From Sialis fuliginosa (taxonomy: Eukaryota; Arthropoda; Insecta; Megaloptera; Sialidae), in the NCBI GenBank assembly GCA_961205875.1, contig OY540815.1, positions 17,483,638 to 17,547,637 on the forward strand: DNA of 64,000 nucleotides, written 5' to 3'. Positions 34,574 through 48,273 of the stretch are shown here, one piece after another (position 1 is the stretch's first letter; each line of letters starts with the position of its first letter). The notes beneath the pieces are model-generated. The model was given only the letters and a program-made list of their open reading frames with translations. It ran no database searches and was not told the DNA's origin. The position numbers were made by a program, and so were the translations under genes.

Positions 34574-37500
34574 GTATGCCAAAGTCAATGTGCATAATGC
34601 AGGCCGAAAAACGTTAGAAATCAAAATTTGACCGAAACATGTAAATCGAAATCGAACCTTACTTACTATTAATATGTATTTATAAAAGATTGATTTGGGC
34701 TCCCCTGTTAGTGCGAGAGCCCTTTTTGTCCATATGATAACGCATCAATGTCTATCTGTATAAATTATGTCACGGTACGCCACTGAAATTTCTCTCACAC
34801 ACGTATACGTGAATATAAAATATATGTTTGCTAGAAGCGCGACACACTACGTATTAACTGTTTCCGATTAAAATGCACGTCACCGTCATAGGTTTTATAA
34901 AATGGCGATGTGCACACATTGTGTGACACATAAAGAAAATTATGTTATTTATGAACAGGATGCTGTTGCCACGAATATCAGCTTTTAAATGCAATATCGT
35001 ACGTGAAAATTTATTTTTATAGGACGTACGTACATACATACAAAAGCTTTTCAAATGTTTCAACAAAAAGTTATTAGTTTTTGAATATGTGCAACTAATG
35101 TTTTGTAGAGCTCATGGCTCCTACATGGGGGGACGTTATAGGACTCTAGCCCTGGGGACCAGGGCTAATGGCTAAGGGAGATATGGCGCAGTGAATAAAA
35201 AATCATTGATTGGTATTTACGAAATAAAATTTTGAATTGAAAGACCTAAAAAAGATCATTCAAATATTCCTATGAATTTTTTTTTTAAACTTTTCCAGTC
35301 CGGGAGCCCGCGATAGAATGCGGGTGCCATGATAGAGCTATACGTATGTAATACATATTATTATGTGATGAACTGATGATCTATTACGCCATAAATAATA
35401 TACAGGTCAACAACTCTGAAATTTGTAGTTATTTGTTTTGTGAATACGTTATCATTTATTTCCAATATTCCCAACATACCTGTTAAAATTTTGATTTAAA
35501 TGCATTATTTAAAATATTGACATAAAGATGAACGTTTATTTTTAATTACTTTTCAGAGAAAATAATACATTAAATTTGTGTTGTGTACAGCTCTATGTTT
35601 ACATAGTAAGAAATTGACACATTTTAATATAGGTAATAATATAAACTGCCTTCATCAAAATAAATAAGTAATTAAAATACTTCTATAGAGAAAAAATGAG
35701 AATCATTTCAAAGATTGCAATCTCTACTTTCCAGTAATTTTTGAAAATTTAATTTTTAATTATTTCGAGAGTAAAAGTCAAATAAAATTACAGATTCTTC
35801 ACTTTTCACCGTAATTTTTGTTTTTTTCAATAACTAGGTACACCCACTTGAAAATAATAGCTGTGATTAGTTAAAAACTTTTCCGTGGGACACCCTATAC
35901 ATAGACTACTAATAAAATAAATATATTTACGTACAACGTATTCAAAAGGAAATTCAAAATTATTTAAATGACTTGCCTACCGATGAAAACAAATTAAATT
36001 AAATTTAAAAAATCAGGACAGTACCTTACGTATAATATTTACAAATTGAAACATCACATCTGATGAATATACATAAAGTTTGCATAAAACGCATGCATAA
36101 TAAATATATATTTCCAAAAATGTATTCACAAACATAAATAAATATTATCTTTGAATAAATACATTTATCGTTCTATAAAATTATATCAAGAGAAACGATG
36201 GTAGATACCGTATACGTCTTAAGGTTGGCTCAGTTAATTTAAAATGGAAATTAGTATTTTGAAAGCAAAATGCAAATGCTATAAGTTACTTCTACCGGTA
36301 AGATATCCTGCTGCTTTCTAACAGTGTCGGTTTTACGTGCGTGTCTCATTCAGGCCCTGGAATATATGGAGCTTACCTTGCCAAAATTAGTGAGTCCATT
36401 TTGTTGAACCACCTATTTATTTGAGTACACTTAAGTATTTGATTTTTAGAAAACATAATAAACCCAGGGCTGTAATTACTACCGGGGCAGCCAACCGTAT
36501 GGGGCCCCCACAGCAGCGTAAAAGAGGGGTGAGCATTGATTGATTGAGATTGAGGAAAAAAAAGTAATAAAAAGAAAAATTAGTTAGCTCAGCCGCCATG
36601 CGGAAAACAACTTTTCTTTAAGTTTTGAAGTTAGTACAGTCAGAATTTTTCTCTTATCTCGGACACGATTTTTCGACGGTATTACAATACTTCCATTTCT
36701 TTCAGTACATGGAAGTAAAATTACTTTTGTAAAATTAAATTGTAGTGGAAATTTGAGGTAAATTAATCCGGGTATATGTCAATAATTTTTTCCATAGTTG
36801 TAAAAAATCTGTCTGAGAAATGATAGCGCCGGCACTGGCAGTTGATATTGCCATCTCCTAGCTAGCAACACAATGATGTTCTCAAAACAATATGTAGCAG
36901 CTGATTTATAAATACAGAATCGTCGTATGCAAATTTAAATAATGAACAGTTATCAAATTATGTTGGATCAGTTCGAATACACGAGCTTCACTTATGTAAC
37001 CAATATTATGTAGATGTGTACACAGTGGCAACAAAAATTGTTTCTATTGTCAACATTCGTTAATATTTTTGCAAGTGAAATTTAACATTAAGTAATTTTC
37101 TTTTTTTGTACACCGATAGAATTTTAAATAAAAAAAAATTGTTAGGGTCTCTACGTGATGTTTTCCTATCTTATTATTATTAATGTATGTAAAATAGTTC
37201 TCAGTACGTCGACCCTTTTGTTAATTTATTACCATATTTCTGAAACTTCGTGAGTGACTTCTTTTTGACGAGTCTAACAACTTTTTTATTTGCGAAAATT
37301 ATTAAAAATGGAACATTTTCGAACGTGCAGCCCCGGAATTTTCCGGACGGCAGACTGGAAAAATGGCCCAAGATATTTGTCGGACAAAATGACCAATGGA
37401 TTGTAAAAATAATTATTTAATAATCTTATTCGAAATTATACCTATACGATATGAAACAAAATATGTATACTACCTATAAAATAATCTTCTAAATTACTAT

Positions 37501-38534
37501 ACATACTTTTAATACATAATTATTTTTATAAATAAAATGATTGTTAAATGTATTATTTTTGATATAAAAAACAAAACAAGACAACGTATATTTTATTTTG
37601 ATGAACACTGTTTATTATTATTTTTCCTCGTTATATTTTCATAAAAATACGACAGATATTTGAGTAGACAGCACTTCAACAAAAAAAGCTCCCGTTGCAG
37701 TAATTACAAATCTTTGATGTCTGATTGATTTAAATTATTTGTATTTATGTTTCATTTTGTCAAACAAAAATAATCATGAATGTTATTTTGAAATAAAAAA
37801 GTATAAAGTGAGTTTTATTTCATATTGAGAATTTTTGATATGTAATCACAAAAGTCAATAACACATCGATCGAGCGAGCGACTACCGCGAAAGCTACGAA
37901 AGAACTCTCATTATAAATTCCATTATTAGATTAAGCCCATCTCTTTTATAACGCCAACGAGATGACAAAGGTCATCATCACGGGAACACTGTTTATAACA
38001 TTTTTCCACCATGCAAAGTGTGTACTTTTAATTTGTTCACAACGGGGATACACGTAGCTCCCTTGCCCTCTTCCCCCTACGCAGTATCGGTTCTTGTTCA
38101 TGCCGTACACCACAATTCATCTGGGGGCTCAAATTACCATTTGCAGCGTAAACAGCAGCGGGAAAAACATAAATCAATTATTTTTTGGGGGCTCCCCGTT
38201 ATAAATAAAAGGATGGGAGAGACAGAGAACGCGTGTTGTGTAAACAGATATTTTCCCAACGAGGAAATACTGTTTTTACTTACCTAATTACAATTAGAGT
38301 CATCTGTAAGTTATAAGGCAAATTTATTACAATATCCACGGATATCCGTGTTCTTGTTATTCTGTTTTTCTTTTAATGCAACATTTTAATTGGCTGTTGA
38401 ATGTATTTTTGTTTCGTTTTGTATTCGCAATATTTAAGCCGTTCAGAAAATGATCAATAAAGTAATATTGTAATACTTGCAGATAGTAAATAAGATTATA
38501 AGATAAAAATGTAATTATCTGTAGGTATACAGGT

Positions 38535-38837
38535 TGAGTCATATCAGGTGATCGAGAAAAATATTTTAAGCAAAAAAGTTCATATGAACATGTGTCGTGA
38601 AAATTTTCATGAGGGAGTTTTTGCCTAAAACTATTTAATATCTGGTGAACCCATTCTGATAGTTATAAAATTTAATACCCGGTTATATTATTTAGACCAG
38701 TGGTGTATTGGGTCAGTGGGTCCTTTAATTTTTATCTAATATTTTGTTGTTCTTAAATTTTTACCTTCATATGAACTTTTTGTTCAAAATATTTTCCTCG
38801 ATCAACAGTTCAAGTTTGTTCCACCTGATATGAATCA
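38535..38837. mobile_element. MITE with TGANTCATATCAGGTG ends (~303 bp)
   Basis: TGAGTCATATCAGGTGATCG at the left pairs with CCACCTGATATGAATCA at the right. The match continues inward through AAATATTTT and TTCATATGAA (arms about 60 bp with gaps). The centre has no coding potential. Confidence 0.6.
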
Positions 38838-39701
38838 GCATGTATGAGTTCAGAAAAAAGTTAAATAAAAAAAAATATTAATAAGTTAAGACCCCTAACG
38901 CCTGAATTTGATAAACACTACGCGGTAATATGGGAAAAATCTCTCTAAAGCCGTAATCATTTTAGTTTTTGAGCTTGGTGGCACGAGTTAATTTTAGTTT
39001 TATGGGTTACGGTTGAACACTCCTAATTTTATCACTAAAATCAACATAACGTATAAATTAAAAAATGAGATTTCGCTCTATCCTAATGTACTGCATATTT
39101 AAAATTTGTCAAAACAATAATTACAAGTTTGTTAATTATTTATGCATCTGAAGTTATTTTTCTCTACATATATATGTATATTGTATATGGTATGCTACGA
39201 ACATATTCCTAACAAACTATACATTTTACTTAAAATATGTCTACAAGTTGAATTTCCGAGATAAACGTACCTCTGAAATAATTTGTTTAAAATTCCTTAG
39301 CACGGTGGTGGAAAATTTTAATTTATGAATAGCAAGGACTATTTCTACATTTCTGTTTATATTGTACACAAATTTTATTATTATTACATAACATTCTTAC
39401 GTATAATTTTTCCAACAAATTAAGCTCAACACATGTTAGAAAAAAATATGATCTTGTACTTCAGTAATTAGTTTTAATTTGTGATATGACAATCGGGCCC
39501 CCTATAATTTACAACTACCCAAATTAATAAGACATATTTAATGCATCAGAATTAGCAACAATAATTATCGTGATATTTTTTCGTTAAATATTTTTTAGCC
39601 GTTGTAATCGAAACTCAGTTTGAGTCATATTTACTGTCTTCACCACTGGATAAATATGTGGTATTTCAATTTCAAAATCAATTTTAACACTGGATTTTAA
39701 A

Positions 39702-39792
39702 CTTAACCAATTTAAAATTGATATTGATTGGTCCCAATTTGAAATTGATTATTTCCAATTTGACATTGATAAGTATCAATTTGAACATGAAA
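39702..39792. repeat. Degenerate tandem CAATTTGAAATTGAT motif
   Basis: Four to five imperfect copies of CAATTTNAAATTGAT occur in succession with short A/T spacers. Each unit is itself partly palindromic. Confidence 0.5.
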
Positions 39793-40881
39793 AGGTATAG
39801 TACTTCCTACTAATACCACGTCGAAAACCATCAAATGAAATAAAAAAATATAATATATATTGACCATATAATTTTTCTATTATTGCATTCATCAAAAACA
39901 AAAAGTTTTAGAAGTATCTAACTAACGAAAGTAGAAGAGGAAGCGCATGAAACATTAAGATGACAAGCGGCTAAAATGATTAGGGCAGTTGTTAATAGAT
40001 GGCGACTTTATTGTTCTTTCCATGCTCACTAGGATCGTACGTTTTTATGACAATTCGCTGTCAGAGTTTGTCTAATAAATGACCACCGTGAGTCACTTTT
40101 AGCTTAGGAGAGTTGGTGAAATATGAAGTTCTAGTTGTCTGACATGTGTTTGAAGACCTCTTCACACAGAATATGTGTTGACATGTCTCAACATATTCTT
40201 TGCAGCGATATTGTTAAGAAATTATGATAGATTTGATGATATGTTTTCTAATTTATTTCCTTTATTACGAAGCTGAAGGATGGATGATCCTGTTCATTTT
40301 CCGAGGAAAATATTATTTCTTGTTTATAGTTTCGAAAATCTTCTTCGATGATTTTGATTTTCAACAATGTTGAACTATAAATAAATAAATATAATAACTA
40401 CTTAGTTACCTAGAACTTCTACTAACCTTGTATTCTTTGAATTTTAAACTATCGTACCCAATGAAGACCGATTTTCACCCGAGTCCCCTCCCCATAAAAC
40501 ATCTAGATATAGGTATATCTACTTAAACTTTGTTTTTATAAAATATAAAAAAAAAATCAAGAAAAAATATTATAAAATTGTTCAGTATTTTTTATTAATT
40601 TTTTATACGAATATACCTTCTATAAGAAAAATTCGCTTGATAATATTTGAAATTGTAAAGTTGGTTTATTATTTGACATATATTTAGAGCCCCATATAAG
40701 TTGTTAATATCTAAATCCGACTCTGAATCCATTAGTTCAAATTCAATTCAATTAGCTACACATGGTCTACCTATTACGTAGACTAGACACTAGAACTCTA
40801 GCTCGACATATCAACATTGAACTTTAAACTAAATAAAAACAATACACCATCATATAGCCAGCCATTTTGTACATTGACAAT

Positions 40882-40907
40882 GGCGGGTGGTGTAATACAC
40901 CACCGCC
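40882..40907. repeat. GC-rich short hairpin
   Basis: GGCGGGTGGTGT and ACACCACCGCC nearly touch, giving a tight stem in an otherwise A/T-rich stretch. No tail of T residues or other context reveals a role. Confidence 0.5.
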
Positions 40908-41266
40908 TTAATCAACATTTATACGAAACTGGAGAAGTTGTAAGCACTGGTTTGTATAGTGACCTGAAGCCGCAATAACGGCACGCCCCAGAGGACGTTA
41001 TTAACGCTTTACGACATGGATCTAACGTTGCCTTCGAGAGTAATACATATTTACGTACTTATAAACGGCGCCGTCAAACGTGTGAAAAAAAAACGGTGTT
41101 TTAATGGACAGCAAAATAGATTGAAAAAAATTGTCTGTTATTATATTATGGTTACTTTGAACTTTAAATTGTACGTAAAGTTTTAGATTTACGATTGGTA
41201 TTATAAAAAAACAATTGACAAAGGAATAAGAATATATTTATAATACATACTTTTTTTGGATGAATG

Positions 41267-41720
41267 AGCTTTTTTTGTAATTCTCATGAACTCATGTTAC
41301 TAATAAAACAAGTAACTCTTTATTTGATCAATTTAATTACGAAAGTCCGCAAATATAGTTTTTTTTTTTTTAATTATAGTCTTTTTTTTGTTCATGTTTT
41401 TTCTCCAGTAATGACAAAGATGAGCACGCAGTGATGGACATTTGCTAATGATTACAACATGATAACTACTATGACACAAATGATATAAAAGAAAGAATCG
41501 TTACATTTGAAACAATGTAAAGCAGTTGCTATGATAATATAATAATAAATAAATAAATTAGACTAATAATTAGTTTAAATGTCCACCATTTTGACACCTA
41601 ATCACGCTGTAAGACAGTTAAATGTTTGTAGATTAATATTCAGAAATGGTAGTAATCAAATATCAACACATATTTATAATTCAGTACATTTAATTAAAAT
41701 TTTGCCATTACTGGGGTGCT
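41267..41720. mobile_element. Copy of the 59300-60550 repeat family
   Basis: This stretch aligns with about 59308-59745 across TTCTCATGAACTCATGTTAC, TTTTCTCCAGTAATG, CACGCTGTAAGACAGTTAAA and CAGAAATGGTAGTAATCAAA. Point differences and small indels show two diverged copies of one mobile element. An inverted fragment occurs at 48530-48700. Confidence 0.7.
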
Positions 41721-44164
41721 TGCCAAGATTTATCAAATTTTTCTATTATTTTATCGAAAATAAAATTTGATCAATGAAGCATTAAAATATCAAGAAGGTT
41801 TCTTTATAACACCAAAACACATCTAAACGATGTTCTCTTGTTAAAAAGCCAACACACTAAACTTTGTCCAAAGACTACTAAATTAATTACACATTTAACT
41901 TGTAACAAATGATACAACTGTAGGAACACATTTAATTCGAGGGATACTTAAAAACTACACCAATGTATCACTTAAAGACGTGACAACTTAAATCTTATGC
42001 AGAAATTGTAAACAGGAGAACAAATCCGAACTGACAGCCAATAATTTAACACTAACAAATGATTCACGCGTTAATCTTACGACTAATTGGGTTAGACAAA
42101 TAAGGTTTTTTCTTCGTGATCCGGAAGGGACATGACCTTTATGTGTCCTCAATGCCCATTAAAATGACGTCGCAAGATTTGCATATATTTGATAGGATAA
42201 TGTGTGAGAATGAAGATGTCCTATTATAAATACATTGGGATTGCAATTTGGTTTAGTTAATCTGTAATTCAAGCATTTGTCCCTAATGGATTTAGTGTTA
42301 TTTGATTTAATTAAAAATATGTTTACTATAGTTGTGTTATCGAGAATTAGCATAATTGATTGTGGTTTGAATTTAATAACATACGCATGAATAGTTTTAA
42401 ATATTTTATATAGAAATACGAGACCAAATTAAATACGAATAAGAGAGACAAAGGCTGGTAGCCTGGTATTGTAGTTTTTTTAGCATTTGATTAAAAATAA
42501 GACCTATGATTGGGGTTAGTAGAATTATTATAAAGAGAAAATTAGGTGTAATCAATAGCACAGTATACTAGGAACGTTGTTTTGGTATAAAGTATTAATT
42601 ATTTTATTGACACAAATCATATTTTAAAATGAAATGTCACTTATACGTATATAAATAAATGAAAAGATAATCCCATATAACATGCCCCAATACGTCTGAA
42701 CCTGCTGTGGTAAGCCCATCAGCAACCTCCCACTCTTGTATCCCTATAATAAGCCTATCACAAAAGAAAAACAAGTGCATAAGTGATAAACAAACACTAA
42801 TGTACTGTCGAAAAAGGAGAAATTCAACCGACAAGAACTGCATTTTACCATCATCATAAATTTTCGATTAGAAAAAATACAAAACTATCTTCTATTAAAA
42901 TACTATAAGGTAATCAACGCTAATTTTTATTTCAAACTTTTAAATGTTGATGAATCTCAACAAAAACGGTTCTAAAAGCTTGTAAAAACTTTGTAATAAA
43001 CAAATTATAAAATAGTGTTGTACAATTGATTGTTTTAGAACTACAAAAAGTATGAAATAAAAAATACAAAAAAAATTAGTAATGTATATGTAGTCATTTT
43101 TATAAACTTCTGGTGGCTTTACACCAAAAAAACAAACCACAAACACAGTATAGTTTTAAAACAATTCGTATTATAAAATGATAGGTTTTATGGCCATTTT
43201 CTAAAAAAGCAAAACAAACAAATACCGTATTAGTGTTTTATCTTTTTGATGTAAAACCATAACGACGTGAACTATGGCAACGCGTCTGGTGTAATTGAAC
43301 CGGGAGCAATGCTTGCTTCTATAGTGAATTTTGACGCCCTCAGGCGCGTATACGTTTTTCGCGATTAATCTACTTTTTACTGTGGATAAATTTCGATCTT
43401 CCCTATATTGATAAACAAATTACACAAAAATAGTTTTATAAATTGTAGGTAGGTATTCTCTTTAGCTTTTTACCTCGGAACTAAACTAAGTATAGTGAAT
43501 GGATTTTCATGCAACTTTTTTTTCTTAAACAAAATTGTTCGGAATACAATAATGTATCTACATATTACAGAAATAACGTAAATATAAATTTTACAAAAAT
43601 ACGAGACATTTTAGCGCCACAATAAGGATTGTCGGAACAGCGGGTAAAAATTTTGAAAAATGGGAAAATTTCCAGGACGATTTTATAGTTATAGTAAATA
43701 ATCATATTATAAGAATCACCAGAAAACCGGAAATGATATCTCAAACATTCCTCATTCCAGCACAGAATACTATTGTAATACCTATAATATGGCACAATTT
43801 CAATTGTAAATAATTTGATTCCTGTCTTCATATGTATTATACAATGTACATAAAGAATTTTATTATACAAGTATTCTATGACATTTCTGGTTACAATTCT
43901 ACAGATATCTTACATGTATATACGTAATATCTTTTGATGTCGTTTTGCTTCGAATCTTCTCTTTATATACAAAAGTAATAGTGTATTAATATAAACTTCA
44001 AATTTTCTTTTGAAACGAGCTCGCGTACACATGTATCAAATATAAAAGAACAGACTGATTTTATGAAACGCTGGAAAGTATTTTTTAATTATGTATGTCA
44101 GAATAGTTTTTCAAATATGTATAAAAGACCTCGCACAAAAGCAAGATTTTATTTTTGTATCGAA

Positions 44165-44808
44165 TTTTTTTGTAATTTGGGGAAATGATAGGTCAAAGTG
44201 TGCTGACTGAAAATTGTAATAGGCGCAACTTACGAAAACCCCATAATTTCCACTCCAGGGGGCACCGAAGCATTTAATTTTTATTTTTATTTTTATCTCC
44301 TAAAGCTGCGGTTTTTAAACTTATATGGTCTAGGGACCCCCTTTTTTCAGGGAACCCACCGGATAGAAAAACAAAGAAGGTCGTTAAATACTATACTAAT
44401 TAATCACTGGTAAATAGAAATGTAAAAGTACTCCCGGCAAAAGTTCAGCGGAAATCCGGGGGTCCACAGACCCTAGTTTAAGAGCCACTGTCCTTTTAGA
44501 ATAAATTCTTTTTAGAACTTTTCGTTACATTTTTTTTTTGGTTCGGCAGTTTTTTTTTATAAAATTTATTTTAAAAAGTTATGAATTATTCTGAAAATAA
44601 TTTCTTTGTATTATTTGACTTATTCTAATTACCTACTTAAATTTTTTTTAAATTTGATGCTTTATATAGAGTTTAGTATATAAAAAAATAAAGAAAGAAA
44701 ATGTTTCGGTGCTCCACAGAGCGGAAAATATGGGTTTTCGTAGCTTGCGTCTATTAAAACTTTTGATCAGCACAATTTGAAATATCATTTCCCTAAAGTT
44801 ACAAAAAT
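44165..44808. mobile_element. TIR element with ~110 bp imperfect arms
   Basis: The left arm runs from TTTTTTTGTAATTTGGGGAA to about 44280 and includes GCACCGAAGCAT. The right arm, from about 44700 to 44808, is its inverted copy (TTTCGGTGCTCC, GGGTTTTCGTAGCTTGCG, AAATATCATTTCCC). It is related to 1505-1765 and has another repeat inserted inside (44305-44490). Confidence 0.65.
44305..44490. mobile_element. hAT-like MITE nested in the 44165-44808 element
   Basis: GCTGCGGTTTTTAAACTTAT and AGGGACCCCC at the left pair with GGGGGTCCACAGACCCTAG and TTTAAGAGCCACTG at the right. The CAGTGGCTCTTAAACT-type end is a common hAT terminus. The flanks TCCTAAAG and TCCTTTTA could be a diverged 8-bp duplication. 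Confidence 0.55.
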
Positions 44809-45540
44809 GAATTCTTTGTAAAATACATTTCATATTTTATATAAAGTATATAGTATATGAAACATTCTATAATTTACAAGTAAGAAAATGACTTACATAG
44901 CTTAATATTTATAACAATTTCTATTTTCAGTTTTTATCTCATACCACTGCGTTATGACAATAATGTAAAAAACAAAGCCAAGCTTCTATTATACCCTTTA
45001 AAGCTCCTCCTACACACAGGACATGCACATAATATACATTTTCAATTTGCATTACGGCAATATGGTTGTAACAAGTCATACAGATGATAGATGGCAGCAC
45101 ATGTTGCGGACATGCGACAATGATAATGCAGATGGCCACATTATCGATACAGTTGCACCAGCAATGATTGGGATTTGTATTTAATGCACCCATTGTTTAT
45201 GTTCTGTATCGAATAGAATAGGTGTAAAGCTTATTGCTAGGTAAATCGATTGTCGAATAATATATTAGATGGAAATTAGGCTTGAATTGCGAACTTAAAA
45301 ATATGTTCTTTATGTAACATATACAATATACATGGTATTAAACGAAGTCCCTTGCCGCATCTCTCTATCTGTGCACGATTTTCTCAGTAACTACGAACAG
45401 ATTTTATTCTAGTTTTCACTAATGGATATAGTGTTTCACGAGGAAGGTTTAGATGTATAATTTTTGGATATTTTCAATTTTGTATAAATTTGTGGACATT
45501 TTGAGAGCTGCGTAAATAGTTAAAGATTAGTGAAAACAAT

Positions 45541-45908
45541 GGGAGCGTTCACGTCTGACCAAAAAACGGAACAACAAGCTTTGATTGGTTGATTCATGGA
45601 ATTTCTGGTGGAATGTACAAGAAATTAAAAGAATGTCATTTTTTAAGCGTGTAAGGAAGTGAGAAAGAAGTAACCAGAAAGAGATAGAAACTAGTGACAA
45701 GGCTAATCAAAGAACTTTTATGTTCACATCATGTTGAGCGTTTCTGCCAGAACTCTAGTTTCTATCTCTTTCTGGTTACTTCTTTCTCACTTCCTTACAC
45801 GTTTAAAAAATGACATTCTTTTAATTTCTGGTACATTCCACCAGAAATTCCATGAATCAACCAATCAAAGCTCGTTGTTCTGTTTTTTGGTCAGACGTGA
45901 ACGCTCCC
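45541..45908. mobile_element. 368 bp foldback MITE
   Basis: It starts GGGAGCGTTCACGTCTGACC and ends with the reverse complement. The arms are about 150 bp and highly similar (GATTGGTTGATTCATGGAAT, GAGAAAGAAGTAACCAGAAA and their inverted copies). The centre is about 65 bp. Confidence 0.8.
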
Positions 45909-46545
45909 AATGTTCAATAGGTTTATTACGGATTTTTATATCCCCGGGTAACACAGGGTCCAATGCGCTAGTGTTGATATAAAAATATAAACTATATTTT
46001 CATTAAATGATATATCTATTTTATAATGGTACTATTTAACTTCGAAAATATTATATTTAAGAAAGAAAATATGTATCAGCTTTAATAGCTCTATATATTT
46101 ATTGAGATTGCTGAGATGAAGAATGTTCATTTTTACCAAGAGCAATTATTTTTATCTTAGAATTTATTGTATACAATATAATTTAAGTAAGACAATACCA
46201 AACTAAAACAGGGGGTAGGCGGCCATTTATAACGTAGATGTTTTACTTCAGGATAAATGTGACAGGTCAAGGATGAAGAAAGTGATATACTGTGCAATAA
46301 TATAGAGAAAACATATAACATTTTTTCCAATAAACAGTTTAATATTTTTCAATTTCGAAAGCAGACGTAATATATGAAAAATTCTGACACTTCGCATGCT
46401 TGAATCGAGTGTGTAGCGCTACTGCAATAGAATTTTATTTGTATATTATATTGGTTGTTATTTCAGATGACTGCTTATGTACGAAATAAAAATAGAATTT
46501 GTATGTTTATAAAAAACATGTATATAATTTTTTTTGCGTTTTTTT

Positions 46546-46613
46546 AATATTCGAGTAATTTACAAAAAACATCTGCTAAGTAAATGCACAGTGCTTCCTC
46601 GTACTAAATTCAC
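46546..46613. repeat. Inverted partner of the 204-268 repeat
   Basis: Contains the reverse complement of the stretch at 204-268 (TAAATGCACAGTGCTTCCTC and GTACTAAATTCAC). Confidence 0.6.
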
Positions 46614-47991
46614 ACTAAAAAACACCGGGTTCTATCAGCTAGATAAACAATAAAGGTAACATTAGACTATAAGAGATTGTTTTTCTAATACATACAATAT
46701 TATCGATTATTATCTACCTAAATAATATTTATCTAATTGTAAGCAATAACATACAGAAAATCCTTGGTGTGCTTCACAAGTCCACAACCCACATGGCTAG
46801 ACACTGGATTGTGTTGCAATGACAGTTATTGTGTGATGTATAGATGCCGTCATACAATAGTACATACATACATAGGCGGTATTGGTCGAACGCAATTCAC
46901 TTGGGTTTCAATTAAGAACTGAATTATTATTGCTTCAGCGGTTACGGGACAATGGAAATTAGTGCACGGATAATACAATAGGATAAACACGAGGAGATTA
47001 TCTGTGTTATTGTTTTGTTGATGCATTTCAGATTGATACCTTTTAGTAAGTATATTAATCTATATCTAAGATGCGCAAAAGTTGTAAAAATTAATTGTAG
47101 AAATAAAAACGGAATTTTCAATTATCAACAAATATTTTACATTTATTAGTTTTATGATGTGGATCTTGTCTTTTAGGTGTAAGTCGCGTCGGTTTGGTCG
47201 TGTTATCGGCCAACGTTTCGTGACACAAGAGCCTTGAAGATGTCCACTGCAATGTGACTCTTTTTTATTAAAACCAGTTATGCAAAATAAACCAAATAAA
47301 ATACAATAAAATATGTAAAATGTTTCATATACAATTTTAAATATAAATCAAAATTCAAATAAAAGTAAGTATTTAAAAAAAGCAAGTTTTTATCATCATG
47401 CAATTTTACATTTATTTGAATTTAAAAGAGCGAACTCGTACGTTTAAAAAAATAATATTAAAATTTAAACTGTATAATGTGATATAGTATATGGAAAAAC
47501 ACTTACGAGAATGAGAGAGAGCAAACACATAAATCGAAAGAACTGCACTTACAAAGAATATAAATCAGATGAAATATTAAAAATATAAAAATGAATTGCA
47601 TGTGCAGCATTTGGTATGTATAGACAAATTGCAAGTTTTATCTCTAATACTTTGAGTGTTTGTTATTTAAATCAGTTAGTATTTTACAGTGGAAATCGTT
47701 TAACACGAAAGCGTTTAACATGACAAATACGTTAGCCACTTAACTCCAGAGTATACATACTTGGATCAACTGGAGTTACTTTCTCGATAAAAATACTATA
47801 AATAAATTAAAACTTTCATATAATTAATTTTAACAGCATTTAAATCAGATTTTAATTTAATACAATCGTTTGTACAAGTATGACCCGTTGAGTGAAAAGC
47901 ACTCAAACGTCTAGTTCTAGGATGACAGCTTAAGGGAAAATTAAAAATAGGTAATAAGTCTAGAATTAAAAAAAAAGATCTATTTTTCATT

Positions 47992-48236
47992 GGCGCACTC
48001 GAAGATGTTCGGGCATTAGATAGTCTTAAAGATAATGGTGTAAGCTATATTTAAAAAAAACTGGAGTCTCCTCGATCGCGCCAAGCTGACATATTAACTA
48101 TTCAACTTATTTGTTAAATTTTCAATTTAAATTTCTTAATAAAGCCCGAAGGCGCACTCGAAGGTCTTCGGGCATTAGATAGTCTTAAAGGTAATGGTGT
48201 AAGCTATATTTAAAAAAAAACTCGAGTCTCCTCCTC
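47992..48236. repeat. Two direct copies of an ~84 bp unit
   Basis: The segments at 47992-48075 and 48151-48236 share GGCGCACTCGAAG, TTCGGGCATTAGATAGTCTT and AATGGTGTAAGCTATATTTA with few differences, offset by 159 bp. The second copy overlaps a small GCCCGAAG/CTTCGGGC hairpin (48144-48173). Confidence 0.7.
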
Positions 48237-48273
48237 GAACTATTACAATTTTAAAATTTTCAAAATTCACTAC

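Noticed and set aside
35880-35905. GTGGGACACCCTATAC, and GGGACACCTTGTATAG near 1853, resembling a common insect transposon terminus
   Set aside because: Each is a solitary short motif without a paired end, not enough to call an element.
41579-41770. 63-codon plus-strand frame, considered because its reverse strand reads NLINLGKH, similar to a furin prodomain motif
   Set aside because: The stretch lies at and just beyond the edge of a dispersed repeat with a copy near 59600, and the residues around it do not fit a prodomain.
44939-45193. 84-codon minus-strand open frame rich in Cys and Ile
   Set aside because: No domain, no supporting splice sites and no signal beyond length expected by chance.
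45731-45982. 83-codon plus-strand open frame
   Set aside because: It runs through the right arm of the foldback element at 45541-45908.
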